Positions 4,701-8,737 of a stretch of 8,737 bases of DNA are shown here, in pieces (within the stretch, counting starts at the first letter, position 1; every line of letters begins with the position of its first letter). The notes below the pieces were generated by a model, which had not been told where the DNA came from, did not search any database, and worked only from the letters and a program-made list of their open reading frames with translations. A program made the translations under genes and the position numbers. Source of the stretch: Candidatus Cloacimonadota bacterium (GTDB taxonomy: Bacteria > Cloacimonadota > Cloacimonadia > JGIOTU-2); NCBI GenBank assembly GCA_014384665.1, contig JACNFI010000319.1:5825-14561 (forward strand), in the 5' to 3' direction.

Positions 4701-7481
4701 TCATTCGATTATGATTTGAGCTTGTTACAGGTACTAGATCCCACATTATGTCTGGAAGGAATGTGGTATGGATTCACCAAGGCATATGATTGTTGTTGTA
4801 ACGTAGAACCAACCAAAACACTACCTGATGATTCAGTGAATGTTGTTGTCACTGCTACCAAATTTGCTATAAGAGCTTATGATCATATTACTCTCTCAGA
4901 TACCTTACGTGAAGGTAGATACTTCGATGTTGAAATTATTGCTGTAAATGACTGCGGATTAAGAGATTGTGATTTTGAAGGATGTATTGAAGGTTGTACA
5001 AATTATAACTCAAACATTGTAAACCTAACATTATTCAGCAATCCAACATGGATAAGTGGAGGATTATTAATTTCCGAACATAGTGTTGCTAATCAAACAA
5101 TGGATGATCTTATTATTAATGTCTGGAAATGCCCTTGCTGCGATATGTATAGCTCTTCAGATCCAATAACCGTAATATCACCTCCAATTGAACCACCTAC
5201 AAGTACTCTTGCTTATGATATACCTAATGATCAGGGTGGATGGATTTCAATTGATTATACATTATCATTGAATGATCCGTTCAATTCAATTCACGATCCA
5301 GTAGTTAATCCAGCTTATCTGCCGTTCATAGATTATTATGTTATTGCAAGAAATTCTGCGAGCAATGGCTCTGGAACATGGCATGCTATAGCTTTTGTTA
5401 ATCTTTATGATCCATTCTCTGGTGATGATGCACATGTTGATATTCAAGTACCTGCAGGTGACACATTATATCCATATAGAATGGCTGCTGTATATAGTGA
5501 TACAAAATTATTTGGCAACAATGATGATGACTTTGCATCTAGGAAGACACTGAATGATAAATCTATTAAGGTTGATTCACCTGAAGTCATTTACTTAGCT
5601 GATAATCCGGATCCCATAAAAGGTGTTCAGCAATCTGATTGGTCTGATTGTGGTAGTGCTGCAGGTAAAGATAATATACCAGCTTATGCAAACTTCACAT
5701 TATTCCTTGAAGGTCCATATCAAGCTGGAGGCACAATGACTGACGGACTGCCACTCCCGACAAAATCACCTTATGGAACTCATGAAGACATCGGAATACT
5801 TCCTACTGTTGCTGGTCACAACTTGATTGACTGGATCTATGTAGAACTTCGTAATACAGAAACCGGCGAAACAGTCCAAGAAGCCAATGCCTTTGTACTC
5901 GATAATGGTAAGATAGTTGATACTGATGGTAATTACAGCTTGCCATTCCACTATACAACAGGCAAACAATACTATATCGTCATTCGTCACAGAAATCACC
6001 TCGATGTTATGAGTGCTGAAAGAAAATTCTTCGGTGATTCATATAGTGAAGCGAACAATATCAATCTGACAACTTATGGTAGTGTTTACAATAACGGTTT
6101 CAAATTAGTTGATCCAAATGTATATGCATTGTACACAGGTGATGCCAGTGGTAATAATCAAATACAGAACGATGATAAGAATGATTACTGGAAAGTACAG
6201 GTCGGACAAGCAGGATACCTTTCTGCTGACTTCAACCTGAATGGACAGGTACAGAATAACGATAAGAATGACTACTGGAAGAACAATGTTGGACATGGTT
6301 CTCAAGTTCCCGAACAGGCAAAGAGCGCAAACAACAATAACGGAGCTGCAAAGGGTTCTAATGATAGCTTCAATAAGGATCATATTGGAATTGACTTCAC
6401 ATTTGCCAATGGATTTCTTGCTCCAGATCATTCGTACTACGAATTTGATGTGATGGTTGCAGCACAATTTGATGGAACTAAGCTTGGCGACACACAAACG
6501 TACATCAATTATAGTACTGTGGGTTTTGGTGAAAGTATTGTTGCTAATTCAAAAATAACTATTACAAAGGGAACTTTACTCCAAGGAGAATTTAGCGGAG
6601 TAGATTTGTATTCATTAATTACTTTAGAAGATAATACAACATCCATGGTTAGTATTGTATATAATTACAACTTTGATGTTCTTCCGGCTTTTGGAAACGA
6701 TGTTTTCACAACTCCTAACCAGTTAATGCATGTGAGAATTGATATAGTTGATGAAAATGCGACAGCCGGTTTAAGCTTTAATGCAGGACTAATGGCTGGA
6801 CAGCAGTACGAATCTGATAATGATCCTGATAACAAGTATGATCCTGTTAGTGCTTCAGATATTGATGATTCTACTCTTCCAGTTGAACTCTCATCCTTCA
6901 ATGCGATATTCAACTCAGCTAATGATAACATCAAGCTTAATTGGGACACTGCCACAGAAACTAATGTGATCGGTTTCAACATCTATCGTTCTGAGATAAA
7001 TGACCTTACACGCGCAGGAAGACACATCAACTACTCACTCCTCGATGCTGCCGGAACCACCACAGAACCTCAAAGCTATGCCTATAATGATGTGGTAGCA
7101 GATGTTTACACAACACATTACTATTGGCTTGAGGTTGTGGACTTGGGTGGAACCTCTTCGTTACATGGTCCTATAGCTTACACGCCTGGTGACCTTGATG
7201 GTGATAACACACCTGATCTAATTGCAGATACAAAACTTATTGGCAGCTGGCCAAATCCTGCAAGGAATAGCACAAGGATCCAGTACCAGCTGAAAGGTTC
7301 AGTGATCGATCAGAATGCTACTATCACCGTGTATAATGTTCGTGGTGAACTGGTGAGAACCGTAAATGGAACAAATGGTATTGCTACTCTTGATACTTCA
7401 GATCTTGGACATGGCATCTACTTCTATAGATTACAGACAGACGACTTCAGCGAAATCAAAAAGCTGATTGTTGTTAAATAA
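1701..7481 (+). CDS. Giant multidomain secreted protein with Cys-rich Ig-like repeats, dockerin-like calcium region and type IX sorting domain
   Basis: 1926 residues. Residues 1-23 are a signal peptide (MKKLFVTILILTFVFS, likely cut after SYA). Residues 24-370 are not recognised; the end, 'LRVNGDFPQGDYIFYGEI', looks like a beta domain. Residues 381-938 are five Cys-rich repeats resembling SbsA/Big_5 Ig-like domains. Residues 940-1160 hold two more Cys-rich beta domains (CCC at 1031-1033, CPCC at 1144-1147). FnIII-like: 1163-1285, opening 'DIPNDQG'. Residues 1329-1450 contain 'FLEGPY' and 'DWIYVELRN...VIRHRNHLDVMSA', modules I recall from FCB proteins carrying dockerin-like ends. The dockerin-like loops are at 1481-1492 and 1510-1521, followed by an Asn-rich linker (1540-1558). 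A cohesin-like candidate spans 1561-1725, FnIII 1726-1828 ('LPVELSSF', 'ETNVIGFNIYR'), and a type A sorting domain 1842-1926 ('GSWPNPARNSTRIQY', 'VYNVRGELVR', 'GIYFYRLQ', ending KKLIVVK). It should cross the outer membrane by type IX secretion. The function is otherwise unknown; no catalytic domain is evident. Confidence 0.9.
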   Translation: MKKLFVTILILTFVFSLVANSYADEKQSKTPAIYETLTAHIDDATGRIDAVDIEIRSMIGTIPVEILDDGAFSWATLNLAGLCKNPGDPGGEGIRVFKNFPDTTNPANEIQGFATTGCKLRDNKFRVYFQNAAGTPISFDPCLNPSLGIGYVNRGSFDIHILNPNDPTPPNLLESWWPEYVDPPKPAFTAMTVQDSLDGCASFPYWNILENDSTYHDTDSCDYNYHWGKFALKVNGDPASSYYLDLADGYATDVNFKLKDGEYFPFYLDPSSVPTNYYSWWAANGVVLGASGWQGWMWEIINGNQPQFYVYYDENGINPPIYKLIDGLQKDFVGVDQYLRVNGDFPQGDYIFYGEIEGCNDELSETVYVKVGIESCPPPTVIDITTSTTLIDDCTDSLNICIIFDDDMNTSVNPTVTYNPDVSSILPPPYFTGWTSPTTYCLKYYLTYLVDTSFFDIDVSVSGAVNEYCCPQVPDPYIEQDVFDIYTLNPEGIITLTPIPTTLDPPDIDNCVDTFKVKICYNDLMCQTVFPSITFDPTVTGTLLNLVGTPSWITNDCFEWVYEVQDYAMLGTVQVVIDSAQNWTCCNVQEPDTAYFDVDTEIPEATLAVDPNPVNGCYIDSIFTVTATYNDSMCLSVNPSIAFTPDVTDPASAIYTLELLPTPSWTPPNVFIWEYKIHDSDVPPLTVEVVVDGAKDWTCCNVQEPDTIYFDIHTDSPKVTSIDVTPPLLTRCEDSLQICVTYDRKMDISFEPNIVFNPDVSSWFTMPYSGTWSSDSTVYCKPYGWTFMPEIDYDCIDIEVTDARGAVDTCSIQEPDTCFCCLEIDWDRPSVVSITPSDLCVGSCDTDFSVTIVYDEPMCNNPLPTVTFIPTLSPDPFTFNPATSTWLNSTTAFVEYTVGDSNAYGCDVDIIVTDALDATCCSLNVQYPDTLFDAFNVDQIEPYSYLYDAQYNDTTCTVSFDWSAGDDGCPPCISKVEFYVWKDGGSPSLVYTDATGDTYGSFDYDLSLLQVLDPTLCLEGMWYGFTKAYDCCCNVEPTKTLPDDSVNVVVTATKFAIRAYDHITLSDTLREGRYFDVEIIAVNDCGLRDCDFEGCIEGCTNYNSNIVNLTLFSNPTWISGGLLISEHSVANQTMDDLIINVWKCPCCDMYSSSDPITVISPPIEPPTSTLAYDIPNDQGGWISIDYTLSLNDPFNSIHDPVVNPAYLPFIDYYVIARNSASNGSGTWHAIAFVNLYDPFSGDDAHVDIQVPAGDTLYPYRMAAVYSDTKLFGNNDDDFASRKTLNDKSIKVDSPEVIYLADNPDPIKGVQQSDWSDCGSAAGKDNIPAYANFTLFLEGPYQAGGTMTDGLPLPTKSPYGTHEDIGILPTVAGHNLIDWIYVELRNTETGETVQEANAFVLDNGKIVDTDGNYSLPFHYTTGKQYYIVIRHRNHLDVMSAERKFFGDSYSEANNINLTTYGSVYNNGFKLVDPNVYALYTGDASGNNQIQNDDKNDYWKVQVGQAGYLSADFNLNGQVQNNDKNDYWKNNVGHGSQVPEQAKSANNNNGAAKGSNDSFNKDHIGIDFTFANGFLAPDHSYYEFDVMVAAQFDGTKLGDTQTYINYSTVGFGESIVANSKITITKGTLLQGEFSGVDLYSLITLEDNTTSMVSIVYNYNFDVLPAFGNDVFTTPNQLMHVRIDIVDENATAGLSFNAGLMAGQQYESDNDPDNKYDPVSASDIDDSTLPVELSSFNAIFNSANDNIKLNWDTATETNVIGFNIYRSEINDLTRAGRHINYSLLDAAGTTTEPQSYAYNDVVADVYTTHYYWLEVVDLGGTSSLHGPIAYTPGDLDGDNTPDLIADTKLIGSWPNPARNSTRIQYQLKGSVIDQNATITVYNVRGELVRTVNGTNGIATLDTSDLGHGIYFYRLQTDDFSEIKKLIVVK
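2841..4514 (+). repeat. Five cysteine-rich Ig-like repeats, period about 110-116 residues
   Basis: Each repeat starts near a Cys before a strand, then has an '[FY][ND]xxM' segment followed by a 'P-x-[VI]-x-[FY]-x-P' strand. Examples are FDDDMNTSVNPTVTYNPDV, YNDLMCQTVFPSITFDPT, YNDSMCLSVNPSIAFTPDV, YDRKMDISFEPNIVFNPDV and YDEPMCNNPLPTVTFIPT. This matches the 'FsepM' core of bacterial Ig-like Big_5/SbsA domains. Each closes with a Cys or Cys-Cys, then a Gln and Pro-Asp (CCNVQEPDT in repeats 2 and 3). The closing Cys positions are 469/470, 585/586, 699/700, 810 and 920/921. The Cys-Cys ending is not part of the usual Big_5 pattern as I know it. Confidence 0.7.
3447..3821 (+). repeat. Near-identical 33-bp direct repeats at 3447-3479 and 3789-3821
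   Basis: Both encode WTCCNVQEPDT and differ at only two third-codon positions (tgt/tgc and cag/caa). They lie 342 bp (114 residues) apart at the ends of Ig-like repeats 2 and 3. The surrounding sequence is more diverged. This points to recent duplication, gene conversion or strong constraint on this segment. Confidence 0.8.
6141..6281 (+). repeat. Dockerin-like pair of calcium-binding loops
   Basis: Two loops, DASGNNQIQNDD (residues 1481-1492) and DFNLNGQVQNND (1510-1521), have the dockerin/EF-hand-like pattern D-x-[NS]-x-N-[GN]-x-[IV]-x-x-x-D. Each is followed by KNDYWK. They are 29 residues apart. At DNA level, 6164-6193 and 6251-6280 match at 26 of 30 bases, so the pair arose by a fairly recent 87-bp duplication. 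Dockerins normally bind a cohesin partner in a calcium-dependent way; here the partner is unknown. Confidence 0.7.
6381..6875 (+). other. Domain shared with the downstream gene (cohesin-like candidate), copy A
   Basis: Residues 1561-1725 of the large protein align along their whole length with residues about 22-187 of the 295-residue protein. Landmarks in both are 'GI[DT]F-F-NG', 'YYxFD[VI]M', '[TM]xYxNYxTxxFG', '[VI]xKGxLxQGE', 'LMHVRIDIVD' and 'LHIKLKIIDI', 'GLSF', 'QQY[EQ]SD' and 'DIDxxxLPV'. The strand order, with a hydrophobic strand before 'KGxLxQG' and a late 'LxxIxIxI' strand followed by 'agLSF', is reminiscent of cohesin. I cannot confirm the fold from sequence alone. Confidence 0.65.
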
Positions 7482-7497
7482 AATGTTAACATAAACC

Positions 7498-7536
7498 AAT
7501 GCCCAGGTTCGCAATCTCGTGAGCCTGGGTATTTTT
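7498..7536 (+). terminator. Intrinsic terminator after the large gene
   Basis: CCCAGGTTCGC (7502-7512) pairs with GTGAGCCTGGG (7519-7529) around the 6-base loop AATCTC. That gives an 11-bp stem with two G-U pairs on the transcribed strand. The stem can be extended by AATG/TATT base pairs, and it is followed by TATTTTT. It begins 16 bases after the stop codon of the large gene. This is the clearest terminator in the window. Confidence 0.88.
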
Positions 7537-7544
7537 CTAATAGT

Positions 7545-8432
7545 ATGAAAAAAATTATTTTTGCGTTTTTATTATTTCTGGTTTGCGGAACATCCTATAC
7601 TCAGATCAAAAATGTTGGTATTACATTTGAGTTTGAAAACGGAGAAGTAATAGTTGAAAACTTACAGGAATATTATGCATTTGATATTATGGCTTATGCA
7701 ACAGAAGATGGTACTTTCTTTGGCTCAGGAATGATATACTTGAATTACAACACTACCTCTTTTGGACAGAATGTAAGCTCTGAAGATAACATCATCGTTG
7801 AAAAAGGAGAATTGATCCAGGGTGAACTAGCACCAGGTATACCTCTTTATGAATTTGTTAATATTACTGATAATTCATCTTCATGCATCGCAATAACTAC
7901 TGGCTATCTTTTCCCCATGCTTCCTGAAGAAGCAAATATATTACCCTCTACACCGACACAATATCTTCATATTAAATTAAAGATCATTGATATCTCTGGT
8001 TATTCCGGGCTTTCATTTAAGGAAAATTTGATGCAGGATCAGCAATACCAATCTGACGACACAACGATTTATGAGCCGGTAATTGCTAATGATATTGATA
8101 ATACGGATTTACCTGTTATCCAACCTGAATCGAAACCAACAATTTTCGGTATTTTAGAAACCATCCCAAATCCTTTTGGTGCATTATCTCCACATACATC
8201 ACTCACAATTATTTCTCCCCAAAGTGGAAAGCTCTCATTGAATGTCTTTAATATTAAAGGGCAGCTTGTAAATACTCTGTACAATGATGTTGTTCAAAAA
8301 AATCAGGATATTCAGCTTTCCTGGAACGGTAAAGATTCCCAAAGTAACGATCTGTCCTCAGGTATTTATCTATACCAACTCCTTATTGAGAACAAGCTAT
8401 TCGAAATAAAAAAAGTTGTGATAATCAGATAA
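7545..8432 (+). CDS. Secreted 295-residue protein: cohesin-like domain plus FlgD-like/type IX sorting domain; small paralogue of the large protein's C-terminal part
   Basis: Residues 1-20 form a signal peptide (MKKIIFAFLLFLVCGTSYTQ). Residues 22-187 are the domain shared with residues 1561-1725 of the upstream protein. Residues 205-295 are a C-terminal sorting domain: 'IPNPFG' opening, 'LSLNVFNIKGQLVNTL', a FlgD-like 'WNGKDSQSNDLSSGIYLYQL' stretch, and the basic/hydrophobic end KKVVIIR. It should be exported by Sec, then by type IX secretion. There is no Shine-Dalgarno sequence before the ATG; the 15 bases upstream are TATTTTTCTAATAGT, directly after the terminator. The start is nevertheless supported by the signal peptide. 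The gene may rely on terminator read-through, a promoter inside the upstream gene, or a nearly leaderless transcript. Only Cys14 and Cys114 are present. Its function is unknown; a partner or competitor of the upstream protein is one possibility. Confidence 0.88.
   Translation: MKKIIFAFLLFLVCGTSYTQIKNVGITFEFENGEVIVENLQEYYAFDIMAYATEDGTFFGSGMIYLNYNTTSFGQNVSSEDNIIVEKGELIQGELAPGIPLYEFVNITDNSSSCIAITTGYLFPMLPEEANILPSTPTQYLHIKLKIIDISGYSGLSFKENLMQDQQYQSDDTTIYEPVIANDIDNTDLPVIQPESKPTIFGILETIPNPFGALSPHTSLTIISPQSGKLSLNVFNIKGQLVNTLYNDVVQKNQDIQLSWNGKDSQSNDLSSGIYLYQLLIENKLFEIKKVVIIR
7608..8105 (+). other. Domain shared with the upstream gene (cohesin-like candidate), copy B
   Basis: This segment encodes residues 22-187 of the small protein and is the counterpart of 6381-6875. 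Identity is moderate and spread over the whole domain, and the nucleotide sequences have diverged well beyond third positions. This is therefore an old duplication or separate acquisition of the same family, not a recent copy. Confidence 0.65.
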
Positions 8433-8467
8433 CTTATTTTTCCTAACCTGGACAAGCCAGAAAAGAT

Positions 8468-8489
8468 TTAACCACGAATTAACACAAAT
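8468..8489 (+). repeat. AACCACGAATTAACAC motif, resembling a widespread dispersed intergenic repeat
   Basis: AACCACGAATTAACAC followed by AAAT is of the 'ACCACGAATTnACACGAAT' kind that I recall from intergenic regions of many environmental bacteria. Only one copy is visible here, so its repeat nature cannot be shown from this window. Confidence 0.35.
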
Positions 8490-8559
8490 AAAAAAGATAA
8501 TAAAAAATGTTTTGCCAAAAAAAACAAAAATATTAGGAATAATATACTAATATAAGAAA

Positions 8560-8586
8560 AGCTCACAGGTTTTGTGATCTCTTTTT
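8560..8586. terminator. Probable bidirectional terminator hairpin
   Basis: AGCTCACA (8560-8567) pairs with TGTGATCT (8573-8580) around the loop GGTTT, with one mismatch. On the plus strand it is followed by CTTTTT; on the minus strand the same stem is followed by TTTTCTT. It lies 128 bases after the small gene's stop codon, so it may end plus-strand transcripts and also any minus-strand transcript from the element to its right. Confidence 0.55.
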
Positions 8587-8614
8587 GGGTTATCTTTTTT
8601 TCCGCTATCATACA

Positions 8615-8647
8615 GAACTCCATCCGCCCACATGCGCGATGAAGTCC
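8615..8647 (-). ncRNA. Candidate structured RNA element on the minus strand (13-bp hairpin)
   Basis: Read on the minus strand, GGACTTCATC (8647-8638) pairs with GATGGAGTTC (8624-8615) over ten positions, two of them G-U. After one bulged G, CGC pairs with GCG around the loop ATGTGG. On the plus strand the two G-U pairs become A-C mismatches, so the helix is complete only in minus-strand RNA. It is embedded in a G+C-richer island. No family is recognised. Confidence 0.35.
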
Positions 8648-8718
8648 AGCCCGAAATAATTTATATTTTGTAAAATCGAATGATTATTCTTCTTTCTTCT
8701 CTCCTCACTTTTCTCTCT

Positions 8719-8737
8719 TCTTTCTCTGTGCTCTCTG
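8719..8737 (-). repeat. CAGAGAGCACAGAGAAAGA motif at the window edge (dispersed-repeat-like)
   Basis: On the minus strand the last 19 bases read CAGAGAGCACAGAGAAAGA. This resembles the 'ACCACAGAGnACACAGAG' intergenic repeat seen in many bacterial and archaeal genomes. It faces the AACCACGAATTAACAC motif at 8468. It is cut by the window end, and its family is from memory only. Confidence 0.35.

Larger units (their letters stand above)
8433..8737. other. Non-coding 3' region with terminator, hairpin element and dispersed-repeat-like motifs
   Basis: No convincing gene is present on either strand to the end of the window. The region runs from an A-rich stretch (8487-8530) through a short hairpin with flanking T-runs (8560-8586) and a short G+C-rich hairpin segment (about 8601-8652) into a polypyrimidine tract (8687-8727, 40 of 41 pyrimidines). 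The base composition of 8601-8652 is clearly different from its AT-rich surroundings. Confidence 0.6.

Noticed and set aside
6105..6497. Minus-strand open frame of 130 codons
   Set aside because: It lies wholly inside the dockerin-like and cohesin-like coding region of the large gene, and its translation has no recognisable domain; it is a shadow frame. The other minus-strand frames inside the three genes were rejected for the same reason.
7545..7604. Lipoprotein signal around Cys14 of the small protein
   Set aside because: The residues before Cys14 are F-L-V, and valine at the position before the Cys does not fit a lipobox. A normal signal peptide cut near residue 20 fits better.
8448..8460. 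CTGG-acaag-CCAG hairpin just after the small gene
   Set aside because: The stem is only 4 bp and no T-run follows, so it is too weak to call a terminator.
8608..8736. Minus-strand open frame running in from the window edge, ending GLDFIAHVGGWSSV
   Set aside because: It has no ATG in view, its first part is the translated polypurine tract (Arg/Glu/Lys only), and the rest is the hairpin. It is better explained as a repeat or RNA element than as a protein, although a start beyond the window cannot be excluded.
1..8737. CRISPR array, tRNA, rRNA, transposase or integrase
   Set aside because: No regularly spaced identical repeats with unique spacers, no tRNA/rRNA signature and no recombinase motif were seen. 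The repeats found are coding-domain repeats or short intergenic motifs.

Overview
This AT-rich window (roughly one third G+C by eye) carries three plus-strand genes for large or medium secreted proteins, and no metabolic, RNA or mobile-element gene. Two of the three proteins end in a C-terminal sorting domain of the type IX (Por) secretion kind. The domain vocabulary is that of an FCB-group bacterium: choice-of-anchor-D/HYDIN-like Ig repeats, fibronectin III modules with a DxPxDQG opening, a dockerin-like calcium repeat, and an 'LPVELSSF' type FnIII before the sorting domain. Cloacimonadota or a neighbouring candidate phylum is my best guess. That placement is an inference, since there is no phylogenetic marker in the window.

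Layout. Positions 1-1275 are the 3' part of a repetitive surface protein whose start lies upstream of the window. It has three HYDIN-like repeats of about 103 residues, then two FnIII-like domains, and it ends without a sorting domain. Positions 1276-1700 are a very AT-rich spacer. It holds a Bacteroidetes-style promoter candidate, a strong Shine-Dalgarno sequence followed by ATA instead of ATG (perhaps a gene relic), an inverted repeat, a 30-bp tandem repeat and the ribosome binding site of the next gene. Positions 1701-7481 encode a 1926-residue multidomain protein: signal peptide, unrecognised N-terminal region, five cysteine-rich Ig-like repeats, further Ig/FnIII modules, an 'ELRN...RHRNHL' module, a two-loop dockerin-like calcium region, a cohesin-like beta-sandwich candidate, FnIII and a type IX sorting domain. 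A clear intrinsic terminator follows at 7498-7536. Nine bases after it, at 7545-8432, a 295-residue protein begins. It is a stripped-down paralogue: signal peptide, the same cohesin-like domain, and a FlgD-like/type IX sorting domain. Positions 8433-8737 are non-coding, with a probable bidirectional terminator, a minus-strand hairpin element of higher G+C, a polypyrimidine tract, and two short motifs resembling widespread dispersed intergenic repeats.

How the genes may work together. All three products are predicted to leave the cytoplasm, and two should be attached to or released at the cell surface through the type IX pathway. The large protein carries both a dockerin-like calcium module and the module shared with the small protein. 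A surface scaffold or adhesion assembly is therefore possible, but nothing in the window shows a catalytic domain or a substrate. The most notable points are the cysteine-rich repeat array, the duplicated cohesin-like domain, and the strand-asymmetric hairpin at 8615-8647.
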